DNA from: Iris pallida
Taxonomy: Eukaryota > Streptophyta > Magnoliopsida > Asparagales > Iridaceae
Length of the DNA stretch: 64,000 nt
Reading direction: 5' to 3'
NCBI GenBank assembly: GCA_029216955.1
Contig: JANAVB010044017.1
Coordinates: 5,266,734 to 5,330,733 of the forward strand
The notes beneath the pieces were generated by a model. It worked only from the letters and a program-made list of their open reading frames with translations. It was not told where the DNA came from and did not search any database. Shown here piece by piece: positions 9,748-21,112 of this stretch (position 1 is its first letter; every line of letters starts with the position of its first letter). A program made the position numbers and the translations under genes.

Positions 9748-10786
9748 TCAAATCAGCAAAGGGTTGGCAATAGCCTGGAACTGAGTCACGTCACGGAACT
9801 CATGTTCCCTGGAGGTATCAACGAAGAATGTCTGCAGATCTGATAGATGCTGGTGAATACCCTCAACGGTCATAGGGTAAGACTGAGGAGGACCAGGTGT
9901 TGTAGGAGTAGGTACAGGAGGAGCAGGTGCAGTACGTGGAGGAACAGTGGCAATACTGCGACGAGAAAGTTTGGGGAACTTGGGCTCAGGGTCAAGAGCA
10001 CAAGTGGATAAGTCAATATCAAATCTCTGAAAGATGCGTGGGTTGATCATCGCATAAGAGAGGTTGCGGTCTCTTCTGCGACACTACCCATCATCTGAAT
10101 GATAGTCTTAGGGGCAGAAAAAGAAATTCCCTTAAGAATGTGATATAAAGCTGAAAGCTCAAGTGCAGTGACATCATCTTTTGAAGTGGATTTTGGAAGT
10201 AGAGTGGAATAGATGATGCGATATAATTCGTAGTTAAACAAGTTCAAGTTATTGGCCTTGAACTTTCCAGAATGAGCACGTGCGGGCGCACAAAGCTCAT
10301 TCTTGAAACTAACGATAGTCGTACCCTCGAGGAAATCGAAATCAGTGATGTCATCGAGCGGGGCACCTTCGTTTGGAAGACCAAGGATTTTCGCTAGCAA
10401 TTCATCATTGAACTCGATATCTATTCCATCGACACGAGTTCTCATGGTAAAAGTGTCTAATACGAAATTACAGTAAAATAGTCTAATAGCATTAGTAGCT
10501 ATAGGGAATTGTAAAGTAGCAAAGTGATGTAACCCTAATGCCTCAAAGTAAGGACGGTGGTCAGAAAATACAGTCCATTTGATAGGAGATCCGGTGCATA
10601 TAGTACGCATAATAAAGTCGGCATACCAAAGTAAGGCTTGGTCGGGAGTTTTGAAATAAAACTCGTCCGATGCACCGTCATCCGATTGGACCGAGAAAAG
10701 AGGGAATCCGTATGCAGATCAGAAGACAATGCATCTTCACTGGCATTGGTCTTCTTCCTCTTGAAAGGATTGAACCCCTTAGGCAT
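9748..10786 (-). pseudogene. Cop1 extra ORF after pol (putative plant transposon protein-like)
   Basis: Three frames carry consecutive parts of one protein: MPKGFNPFKRKKTNAS (10786 down), a central domain (10610-10047) with FYCNFVLDTFTMRTRVDGIDIEFNDELLAKILGLP and LNLFNYELYRIIYSTLLPKSTSKDDVTALELSALYHILKG, and a Pro/Thr-rich tail (10050-9748). The central domain aligns residue by residue with the Cop2 ORF (FYCNLTFDATHIYSRVAGIDIAFNDSELGDVL; YELHRIIFNTILPK). The pattern resembles the family annotated as putative plant transposon protein; this is recalled, not searched. The role is unknown. Two frameshifts break it here. It has its own leader and TATA box upstream, so it was probably expressed separately from gag-pol. 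Confidence 0.7.
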
Positions 10787-11031
10787 TCTATCCCAAAAAC
10801 TAGAAACCCTAAAAATTTGAAAGTGGAGGATAGAAGGGATTATACCTTCCGAGAATCAGGTATGTTGTAGAGGACGAGATTCTCCGCATGAATCCAAATT
10901 TTGGACGAAGATCTCCACGTAGATTAGAAGAAGGAAGGTGGGAAGAACTAGGGTTTTCGGGATGCTGCTGCTGTTGTTTGATGTGGTTTGGAAGAATAGA
11001 GAAGATGGGGGCCTCGGGTTCTCACTGATAC

Positions 11032-11092
11032 ATATATATACCCAGCCGAACTCTGGCCGAATTCGGACCGAACTCGGGCCGAATTCGCCAAG
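11032..11092 (-). promoter_or_regulatory. Internal promoter of the Cop1 extra ORF
   Basis: On the minus strand a run of GAATTCGGCC/GAGTTCGG words (11092-11042) is followed at once by TATATATATG, then about 245 bp of leader containing AAAACCCTAGTT before the ATG at 10786. The same words occur in the Cop1 LTR near its TATA box. Confidence 0.6.
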
Positions 11093-11418
11093 GGTTGCCT
11101 GGCTATATAAAAAAATTTATGGGGCCACATCTTTTTATCAATTCATTTCAAATATTTATTTAAAGTTTAGTAATTTTAAATTTCAAATAATATAATTAAT
11201 ATTTTATAAATTAATATTCTTTACTCAGTATCTGTCTCAGATTAGCTGTAGGAGTACTGTTCCAGCTAACGGAGATTCACCGAGGAACTCTTAAATACCG
11301 CTTTGCTTCGACCGTAGTCGTGGTGACAGACAGACTCTTTTTAGGCTTGTCTCGAAAATAGTTATTGAGTATTGAATAAATTAATTATTAAAACAAAATT
11401 AATTAATATTATTGACAT

Positions 11419-12760
11419 CTAAATTCCTAATTCTCGACGTAAATAATTGAAACGATCTTCCGCTAGAGGTTTTGTGAGTATGTCAGCTAATTGATTCTGT
11501 GTGTCTATGTATACAAGGTCTATATCTCCATTTTGTTGATGGTCTCTAAGAAAGTGATGTCGAATCTCGATATGTTTAGTACGAGAGTGGCATACTGGAT
11601 TCTTAGTCAACTTAATAGAACTAGTGTTGTCACAGAAGATGGGTATGTATGTAAAATACAATCCATAGTCTTCTAAAGTTTGCTTCATCCATAAAATTTG
11701 TGCACAACAACGTCCTGCAGCGATATACTCAGCCTCGGTTGTTGATAATGCAATAACATTTTGTTTTTTGCTAAACCAAGAGACTAGAGCTTTTCCTAGA
11801 AAATGACATGTGCCGCTGGTACTTTTTCTATCTACTTTGCATCCGACAAAATCAGCATCAGAATAACCGGTTAGGTCAAATGACATGGTTTTGGGATACC
11901 ATAAGCCGACAGAAGAAGTGCCTTTAAGGTATCGGAAGATACGCTTAACTGCGCACATATGTGATTCCTTAGGATTAGCTTGAAAACGTGCACACAAGCA
12001 AACACTAAACATAATGTCTGGTCGACTTGCAGTTAAATACAGTAAGCTACCGATCATACCTCGATACTTACGTATGTCGACGGGTTTGCCTTGTTCATCA
12101 GTATCAAGCTTGGTTGAAGTCACCATTGGAGTGCTAAGTGGCTTGACTGCTTCCAGGTCGAACTTCTTTAATAGATTTTGTGTACTTTGCTTGATGAATG
12201 TTCCATTATTGGTTTGTTTGATTTGCAGACCGAGAAAGAATTTTAGCTCTCCCATCATGCTCATCTCAAACTCATTCTGCATACACTTTAAAAATTCTTG
12301 ACAAAGAGATTCATCAGTAGATCCAAAAATAATATCATCTACATAAAGTTGAATCAAAGAATATTATTATTCAAAGATTTTATAAACAAAGTAGTGTCAA
12401 CCTTTCCCTTTGAAAAACCGTTATCAAGTAGAAAAGAGCTTAGACGATCGTACCAAGCATGGGGGGCTTGTTTCAAACCGTATAAGGCTTTCTTCAACTT
12501 GAAAACATATTCAGGATATTTAAAATCAATAAAACTGGGAGGTTGAGCTACATAAACTTTTTTTTTATAAAACCATTTAGAAATGCGCTTTTGACATCCA
12601 TTTGAAATAACTTGAAATTATGAAAACATGCAAATGCACATAACATGTGAATGGATTCTAATCTCGCAACTGGGGCATAAGTCTCATCGTAGTCGATACC
12701 TTCTTCTTGATTGTATCCTTAAGCTACGAGTCGAGCCTTATTACGAGTCACTAAACCTTT
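11419..12760 (-). pseudogene. pol: Cop1 pol: reverse transcriptase and RNase H
   Basis: The 312-residue frame at the end carries LYVDDIIFGS (the catalytic YVDD), SMMGELKFFLGLQIKQ, MIGSLLYLTASRPDIMFSVCLCARFQ and the RNase H motifs TGYSDADFVGCKVDRKSTSG, STTEAEYIA and HIEIRHHFLRD, ending LADILTKPLAEDRFNYLRRELGI. Upstream, 12361-12760 encodes the RT fingers in other frames, so a frameshift lies near 12360 and stops occur nearby. The length and motif order match the intact Cop2 pol. Confidence 0.88.
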
Positions 12761-12766
12761 CTCGTT

Positions 12767-14467
12767 CTATTTGTTTCGGAATACCCAACGGGTGCCAATG
12801 ACCAGATGATCAATGGGCTTGGGAACAAGTTCCCAAACTTGATTCTGTTCGAATTGGTTTAATTCCTCTTGCATAGCATCTAACCAAAAATTATTACTAC
12901 ATGCTTCTTCAATATTTTTGGGTTCAAACTGCGAAACAAAAGCAACACAAGAAGTTATATCTTTATTAGAGGAACGAGTACTTACACCCTTGGTAATCTC
13001 ACCAATTACCAAGTCCTTTGGATGATCTGCCAAGAATCTCATCGCTTTTGGTGTAACCTCAGGATTGCTGGTTCCTGCTTCTTTGCTTGAAGACTCAGCT
13101 GGGGCTTGGTGTGAAGGTTCTGCATCTTTGTGTGAAGGTTTTGCAGTAGCTGTACTTGGTGTAATTACGTCTTCATTATCGTCATCGTCTGAGTGTTGAT
13201 TTAGCTCATCAAACTTGACATTGATTGATTCTTCGATGATCATGGTTCTTTTGTTGAAGACTCTGTACCCTTTGCTCTTTGCTGCATAACCTAGAAATAC
13301 ACCTTCATCGGCCTTTTCATCAAATTTACTCAGATTGTCTTTAGTATTAAGAATAAAGTATTTACAACCAAAAATCTTAAAATATGAAACATTGGGTGTT
13401 CTATCAAACCATAGTTCATAGGGAGTCTTCTTCGATATAGGTCGAATTAGAACCCTATTAAGAATATAGCACGCTGTATTGACAGCTTCAGCCCAAAAGT
13501 ATCTAGGTAGACTAAACTGGTTTAACATTACTCTAGCCATTTCAGATAGAGCCCTGTTCTTACGTTCCATAACTCTATTTGTTGTGGAGTCCTAGGGCAA
13601 GAGAATTCATGCACATAACCGTGTGTGTCCTAAAATTGCTTGAATTCTGCATTCTCAAATTCTCTGCCATGATCACTACGAATGCGAGTAATCATGAACC
13701 CTTTTTCATTTTGTACTTTCTTACAAAAGGTGACGAATTCTGATATGCATCGTTCTTGCGTGCAAGAAAATATACCCATGTATATCTAGAGAAATCATCT
13801 ATAATGACAAATGCATATAACTTACCACCTATACTAGCAATTCTACTTGGTCCAAATAAGTCCATATGTAACAATTGTAAAGGTCTAGTGGTACTTACAG
13901 CGTTCTTAGATTTAAAGGCGGATCAGGTAGCTTTGTTCTTTTAACATTCACTACATACTGTATCGTTCTTGAAAGATATGTCCGGTAAGCCGCGTACCAA
14001 CTTCGTTGTAGATAGTCTTGAAATTGTATCCATGTTTGTATGACCAAGTCTCATATGCAATAGTTGACTCTCAATACTTTTGGCCATCAAACATCTACCT
14101 GCTTTGTTAGCATCTTCCAACAAATAGAAAACATATATGTTGTCTTCCCTGATACCTTCAAAGATAGTACTACCAGTTGAACTGTCAACTATAGTACATT
14201 TGTCTTTGACGAAGTTAATGCCATAACCATGATCAGCTAAATGGCTTATGCTGAGCAGATTATGTTTTACTCGATAACTAGACAGACATCTTTAATCACA
14301 GGATAGGGAGCCTTACCAATGTCACCGATAACGATTATGTACCCTCTTAAATTATTAACGAAGGAGACGTATCCTTCTTTATTCTTCTTCGACAGTGTTA
14401 CGAATAATGAAGCATCACCGGTCATGCTGTTAGCAACCGCTATCGAGGATCCATTTGCTCCTAGCAT
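12767..14467 (-). pseudogene. pol: Cop1 pol: protease, integrase and start of reverse transcriptase
   Basis: Pieces in several frames cover the protease (14467-14267), the pre-integrase zinc region (14123-13941, LLHMRLGHTNMDTISRLSTTKLVRGLPD), the integrase core start (13874-13692, LLHMDLFGPSRIASIGGKLYAFVIIDDFSRYTW) and the later core to RT start (13570-12767, ERKNRALSEMARVML, KIFGCKYFILNTKDNLSKFDEKADEGVFLGYA). The protease active site WILDSG seen in Cop2 is replaced by SSIAVANS before MTGD, so protease activity is lost. Frameshifts lie near 13600, 13900 and 14200. Confidence 0.85.
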
Positions 14468-14515
14468 GCGAAGGGCGTTCCACCTGATCGCAAGCCATCA
14501 AGCATACATTTGACG

Positions 14516-15550
14516 TCATCTAATTGTCGTTTCTGAATCGTTGGCTTCGGTTTTATGCCATATGCTTGTATTAGCGTACTTCCTTGATGTAGATTGCTTC
14601 AAGTAGCCTTTGTCATATTTGCTGCTTTTCTTTGATGATGATGATGCTGTTGGACAATCTTTCTTCATGTGTCCTTTCTTCTTACATCCGTAGCAAATAG
14701 GATCTTTCTTGTTGTTGTTATTGCTGTCTTTTGTTCTCCTGTTAAATCTCATGAACTTCTTGAATTTTCTTACCAGAAGAGCTTGATCTTCAGAGTCGGA
14801 GTCGCTGTCGTCAGAATCATCTTCGACAGTTCTTCTATTTTGAGCCTTGAGAGCGATCGACTTCTCTGACTTCTCCTTTGGTGTAGCATCTTCAAAGTCT
14901 TGAAGTTCTAACTCGTGAGTGAGTAGCTTACCCATGAGTGTTTCCAGAGACATTGTTGAGAGGTCGTTTCCTTCAATGATTGTTCTAGCCTTTGGAATCC
15001 AGTTCTTTGTGAGAGCTCGTAAAAGTTTGCGAATCTTTTCATGGTTACAGTAATCCTTGCCTAATAAAGACAAAGGATTTATAATATCCAAGAATCACGT
15101 AAACATCTGAGTGACTGATTCACTTGGCTTTATTTTGAACGCCTCGTACTTCTGAGTAAGTCTGCTAATTTTTGACTCCTTGACTTGTGTTGTTCCTTCG
15201 TGGGTTACTTCGAGAAGTTTCCACACTTCATTTGATATTGTACAGGTAGACACCCTGTTGAATTCAGTTCTATCTAAATCACAAAATAAAGCGTTAATAG
15301 CACGTGTGTCAAGACTGGCCTTTTTCTTTTCATCCTCTGTATATTTGTCATGGGGTTTTTCAACTAAAACTCCATCAACTTTAATACGAGGAGGATTTTT
15401 GTATCCATCAATAACTACAGACCATAAGCCAAAATCAAGAAATTTTAGGAAGAAACTCATACATGTTTTCCAATAAGTGTAGTTTGTACCGTCAAACAGT
15501 GGAGGTTTGTTTGTGGCTTGGCCTTCACTTGTGAATTTCACAGTTGCCAT
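14516..15550 (-). pseudogene. gag: Cop1 gag
   Basis: It starts MATVKFTSEGQATNKPPLFDGTNYTYWKTCM, the typical Sirevirus-type Gag start. The UBN2-like capsid region and one zinc knuckle, CYGCKKKGHMKKDC, follow. A single TGA at 15092 interrupts the frame where Cop2 has Arg, which fits one C-to-T change. The protein would be about 345 residues, half the length of Cop2 Gag: the coiled coil and the His-rich repeat domain are absent. Gag forms the virus-like particle and binds the RNA. Confidence 0.85.
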
Positions 15551-15631
15551 GTGTAATTCTGTGATCTATACAACAATTGAAAAATAACTGAACATAGCTA
15601 CAATTTTACCTTGCTTTACCTGTATAACATG

Positions 15632-15643
15632 GCTTTGATACCA
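15632..15643 (-). other. Cop1 primer binding site (tRNA-Met type)
   Basis: The minus strand reads TGGTATCAAAGC, one base away from the initiator tRNA-Met site TGGTATCAGAGC found intact in Cop2, two bases from the LTR. Confidence 0.85.
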
Positions 15644-15645
15644 AT

Positions 15646-16621
15646 TGTAGGAACGAAATTGTAAAGTAGAATACTCTAGAGGGGGTGAATAGAGTAGGCA
15701 GCGGAATATTGCTAAAAAGACTTGTTAGCAGTTAGATCACAGATATAAAAATTATCACAAAATAAATGACAGTAATAAAAGAGTGATCAGAAGGAAAACA
15801 CAAACACAGAGATTTATACTGGTTTCTCTCTTGTCAGGACTAGTCCAGTCGGAAGAACTCTAGCTTCTACTATTGGAAAATCCTGCATGTTTTCATACGA
15901 AGTCCTTACAACTTCTACATACGCGAGCTTTGATATGAAGAACTCGACCAACTTCAATTGTGAAGAGTCAATCTTCAATCAAGCCTCTGATTACAATCGC
16001 TCTGAAATTTCTAGACCGCACCGCACTGGCAAATGGACTAGAGGGTTATAACTGGCTTGGGATTTGAAAATAGAAGCTTTTTAGAACTCTTTGGAAGAAA
16101 TGTAAGCTTTAGAAGAGAAGAGATTGAAAGTGAATTGGTGATTTGAAATGATCGAAATCCTTCTCTATTTATAGTTTTTTCAAAGACAGAAGTCTGGCAG
16201 AATTCGGGCAGAATTCGAACAGAACTCTTTGTAACCAACCGCAACCGAAGGGAGACCAAGTTCAAAATCAAACGTTCACATAACGTTCAACTTGGCCGAA
16301 CTCTAGCCGAGTTCTGTCAAGGTTTGGTCAGTTGATATTATGAAAAATAATTTTGGCTTTTTGAAAAGTCCTTCAGAAGCTTTTTGTAAAAATAGATGTT
16401 TGTCAAAAACATAGGTCATTTTAAAAGGATAGGTTAGTTTTGAAAAACGATTTCGGATAGCCTATTTGCCAGTATGATTGGTGTACAATGTTTTCCTAGA
16501 CTCAATAAAACGAAAAATTATATTACTTTGCAGGAAATACATTCTTGAGTGGCAAACAGCTTTGGTCTTGAACGGAGTAGATACCATCTTTGATCAGTGT
16601 CCAAAACGTGGTTAGTCAACA
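15646..16621 (-). repeat. Cop1 5' LTR (about 976 bp)
   Basis: On the plus strand it runs from TGTAGGAACG to GTTAGTCAACA. The block CTCTAGAGGGGGTGAATAG and the position of the TATA box are shared with Cop2 LTRs. The partner LTR was not found, so the right limit rests on similarity only. Confidence 0.75.
16166..16173 (-). promoter_or_regulatory. TATA box of Cop1 LTR
   Basis: The minus strand reads TATAAATA. GAATTCGG/GAGTTCGG words lie upstream at 16196-16226 and 16291-16318, as in Cop2. Confidence 0.65.
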
Positions 16622-18086
16622 TCTGAATTGATTCATATATTGAGACAGAGTTTGATCAATTATTAAAATTAGGTTTGACCATGACCAATGGGCCAACAAC
16701 TATTACCTTATTAACAAGTTATCCGAGACCAATGCATGAACTATTTATTCTATCAACTAAAATCATTCCATGCACAGGTTATCAATCAACAATCATTCTA
16801 TCTTTTCTCTTCTTTCGTATAACAGAGCCATTAGCTCCTCATTTTATTTCATTCATTCAACAACAGAGTCATGCTCTGCTTTCTACATTTTGGTCATTCA
16901 TTCAGCAACATAACTGCCTTTTCATTCGTTTCAGCATACAATCAGGGACATGTGTTATCACTCTTATTTACTTAAGCATGTAAACAGTTCTATATCATTC
17001 AGCAGGCATTCTATTCATTGATAGCATACAATTTAGGGACGTACGAGAATTCTCTTATAAGCATTACTTAATGATTACCATCTTATTATTAGCAATAACA
17101 TTCATTCAAAAACTCAGATTATTAGGCGCAGGCGAATCATAAAATGAGTCGTTGTCCACTCATCCAGATTAATCGTCTTCTGTTGTAGAGCCAGTAATCC
17201 GATTTCTCTGTTTATCTAGTGCCTTGGCGGAGCAGGGCACTATAACAGATTCATATGAATTAGACCAAGATCAATGGTTCCTTATTACATCTATAAATAT
17301 TTTTTATGTCATTTTAGTGTCAACGTGTAGGTGCATTTCTATATATAATTAGCAGGTTCATATGAAAAATATGTCAGGTAGTACATTATGCTCAATAAAG
17401 TAGTGTACTTATTGCACTTAAATATAGTACTTAGTGGATTAGTAAATCGATCTCTTCAGGAGATTTTTAGCATATTTTTCTTGATGAAATTCCATTTTTA
17501 CTACGTTTGTACTGAGAAATTTTTTTGTTTCACTCAAGTCTTTCATTACAAATATCTTCTCAAGATAGCTAGTGATGTTTTCAATCTTGTCTTTTGGCCT
17601 GGATAATTTGGAAAGACTACAGGGCAGGTAACCGATAGAAAGCTCTCAAATTGCATATGATAATAATTAGGATTTGTGATAACCCCTATTTAGCTAATGT
17701 AACAAGTGTACTTATTACTTGGCTTTAATTGATAGATGGAGTCTATTTCATGTTCTTATCTTGTTCCTGTCTTGTCTTGTTATTGTCTTGTCTATGTTTT
17801 ACTTGTGTCGTTGAATTATTAAAGGCTAAGTTCTGTTCGGGAGACGACTTGCAACCCGGTCCTTATTTGGTCACGGCTTTTGGAGTGGATCTAGAGTAGT
17901 CCCTACATTCTCTTGCTATTCGTCTCCTTATTATGCACTCACATGTTATTCATGTCTACTTTACAAGATCATGTACATGCATGCTCTCATGTTGTCATGG
18001 ATGAATTCCGAAATACGGAATCCGATAACGGATATCCTGGTATCCGCATGACTTAATTATTTTAAAAAAATTTAATAAGTTGTACT
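16622..18086. other. Unassigned AT-rich DNA, possible diverged LTR end near 17247
   Basis: No gene seen. GCGGAGCAGGGCACTATAACA ending near 17247 resembles the end of the solo LTR at 23335 (GCGGAGCGGGGCATTACA), and the preceding CATTCATT-rich text is similar in style. It may be an old fragment of that LTR family. Confidence 0.35.
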
Positions 18087-18691
18087 TAGGGGTGAGCATT
18101 ATTCGGTTTTGGACCGAAAATTGAACCGAACCGAACCGAATTAGAGATTAGATTCGACCGTCCAAAACCGAATAAGAAATTTTAGTTATTATTATTATAT
18201 ATTATTATTATTATTATATTATTATATATTATTTAATAATTATAAATATGTATAACATGTATAATATATATATATATTTATATATATAATATATATCTAT
18301 ATATATATATAATTTATATTATTTATAATAATATTTATATATAGATATCTATATATATATATATATATATATAAAATTTTGGTATATTTAGTTACTATAT
18401 ATATCAACCAAAAAAGCGCAAATAAACCAAAAGATATTAATATATATATATTATATATATATAAATTTTGGTATATTTAGTTACTATATATACAACCAAA
18501 AAAGCGCAAATAAACCAAAAGATCGAATAAACCAAATAAACTGAAAATCAAATCAATTTATTTGGTTCGGTTTGATTCAGTTATGGACAAATTCGGTTCG
18601 GTTTCGATTTTTCTTATTAGGTTTTGGGTCTAATTCAGTTTTTGGTTATTCGGTTCGGTTTGAACCGAATTAACCCGAATGCTCAACCCTA
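18087..18691. mobile_element. hAT-type MITE, 605 bp
   Basis: The ends are TAGGGGTGAGCATT and its imperfect inverted copy (AATGCTCAACCCTA). The flanks are GTTGTACT and GTTATACT, an 8-bp target duplication with one mismatch, as expected for hAT elements. The inside is CCGAACCGAA-type subterminal repeats and (TA)n. A stretch of roughly 60 bp (from about 18375 and again from 18464) is tandemly duplicated. There is no coding region. Confidence 0.85.
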
Positions 18692-21112
18692 GTTATACTG
18701 ACTAACTTCTTTTATGTAAATATATATAAATTATTATTATTTAAAAGAAATTATATTATTTTTAGTAAGTGTGTGTGTGTGTGTGTGTTTATATATATAT
18801 ATATATATATCGATATTTGTATTTATATTCATATACCAAAAAAAAATTATATACCAATTTGTGAATTTGTCATTGGGAAAAATATGTAACTACATATTTT
18901 CTATGACACATCATCATCCACTTGTTCTTATGCATAAAGCTACAAGGTATTTAGGTAAATTCACATAAAGACACTTGTCTTTGTACATGAGAAGGATTAG
19001 GGCATTCTGGTCATTACTATTTTTAGTTTTTTTTTCAAAAGCGGGAATTAAATAGAAAGATGGAGAGAGAGCAGCAACAAATTTCCATCTCTCTCTCTCT
19101 CTCATGCTCCCTCTCTCCGACCCTCTCCTTCACCCTTTCACCACCACCCCTCCCACTTTTTCACGCCCCTCCTTCCTTCTCTCAATCCCTCTCCTTGTCT
19201 CTCTATCTTTCACTCTCAATCTCTCTCCGTGGGCCTCTATAGTGCACCCGTGCCCGCGGTCGCAGCGTGCGCCGGCCGGCCAAACCCCCCTCACCGTCGG
19301 CAGCCTACCACTATGCCACAGCCGCTATCACCACCGTCACCTCCACTACCATCATCATCTTCATCTCCATCATCAAAACCTAAATCCTAACCCCCATTTC
19401 TTCAAAAAAATTATGAAGAAGAATGTAAAGGAGGAAGAAGAAGGAGAAATTGGAGAAAAATCTCAAGCCCTAACCCCTAATTCCAAACCCAAATCTAATT
19501 TTTCCAAGGCAAGCCCTCTCCCATCTTCTTTCCTTCTATTTTATTTTTACCTGTCATATCCATTTAGATTTATTACTTCATGAGTACGAATTAGGATAAT
19601 TTGTATATCTGTAAATAAAAATATGAAAGACACTGTACCAGAAGTGACATAGACACAAGGGTACAATTATTATGAACGGTAGCTTTGATACTTACTTTTC
19701 AAATACGATTTAGATACTTAAATATAGTTAAATTTAATATTATCACACAGACGTAAGTATATACACACACAAACACTTACGTCTGTGTTAAACAAATTTG
19801 GCAAACATAATATTTAAATCATAAACATGAACTAAATACTAACTAGTATCGTTGTGTCCTAATCGTGTCCTAATCAATATTTGAAATTATATAATTATAT
19901 ATATATATTTTTTTTTATAATAAAATAAAATAAAAAATGTTGTCATGGTGGACTCGGTAGCATACAAATTAAGAAGTGATATAATGAATTTTATGAAGAA
20001 GCAAATTTTATGTAGTGATTGGCTTGTGGGCATAAATATATATAGTCAAGGAAATATCAAGTTAACTATGGGTAATTGTTGTCTAGAAATAGAACTGGAC
20101 ATAAATGTGCATTTAAGACTTTTGTAAGGAATTCAATCCGTAATTGAGTTAGGTTTGCCTAGGGAACCTTGGGTTTGAATTTCATTAACGATACGAGGCC
20201 GTATCGGCTATATCGAGCCTAAATTGGCAGAGTAGCATAGAAATCCCGAATTACAATTCACTAGTTACCTTTAAAATAAGAATAGAAGTTACCAAGTAAA
20301 TAAATTTTAGGATAATTCTAGTCTGACATTGGAATGTAAAAATGTAACCATATCGACTAAGAGTAATAATTTTGGCCAACAAATTCGTAATTAATCTAAA
20401 TTCCAGCATAGATATATCTATAATCACCTTAAGAACAAGATACTTGACATCAAACTATTAAGTATTGCATTTCTTGTATTATAGTTTTGATATCTAAAGT
20501 GTTTAGAATCTTTATAATTACTGACTTGTATTGAGGTTTTTTACTTGTGTAGCAAACCTCGACCAGTGTAAATTGCTAAAAGTAGCTAATTGCTAAGATA
20601 AAGTGTACGATTGGTAAATAAGTTCTTGTGTTGAAATTTGATTTATCAATATATAACTGCATGTGATTTTCGGTGTTGAGTTGTTCCACTGAAGGGGTCG
20701 ACGTACCCAAGAAAATTCTACGAAGGGTTGCTCCGAGTCTTTTATAAACTGTAAAAAATTTGAGTCCGAAATAAGAAGGGGACTCTGTCAAAATTTTCAA
20801 GAATTCCCGAAGTGGCCATTTCGTAACACGAAATTGGTTATATATATTGAACCAAATTTATAGGAAATTTGTATAAGTTTTCTTAGAGACGGAATTGTGG
20901 TCGATTTCTTTTAGAACTTGAGACGTATAGGCCACAGACACAAGTCACACAAGTGAAACCCAACTTAAATCTCCAGTGTTTCTGCTCTGTATCGAATGGA
21001 ATAATTATTACCTGAATTGATATATTTATGTTATCTCGAGGTTCGAGAATGAGATATATACTTGAATTCGATGCATGCTTGAATCGTAAAATTTGTGACA
21101 AGATATGTACCT
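18692..21112. other. Unassigned repeat-rich DNA
   Basis: It holds a (GT)n tract at about 18768-18788, a CT-rich to GC-rich block at 19055-19400 resembling the transcribed leader of large plant LTRs, and a perfect 14-bp inverted repeat at 19745-19788. Small ORFs here have no recognisable domains. No gene is supported. Confidence 0.5.

Larger units (their letters stand above)
9630..16621 (-). mobile_element. Cop1: decayed Sirevirus-like Ty1/copia element
   Basis: Read on the minus strand: 5' LTR, tRNA-Met primer site, gag, protease, integrase, reverse transcriptase/RNase H, spacer and an extra ORF. Several frameshifts and stops are present and the 3' LTR is missing. The gag and the extra 3' ORF match those of intact Cop2, so both belong to one lineage. 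The left limit is approximate. Confidence 0.85.

Noticed and set aside
16675..16983. 102-codon ORF
   Set aside because: Low-complexity Ser/Ile/Leu text in AT-rich DNA resembling a diverged LTR; no domain or conservation visible.
17675..17700. TGTGATAACCCC as a start of another LTR
   Set aside because: No matching GGGGTTATCACA end and no target duplication found.
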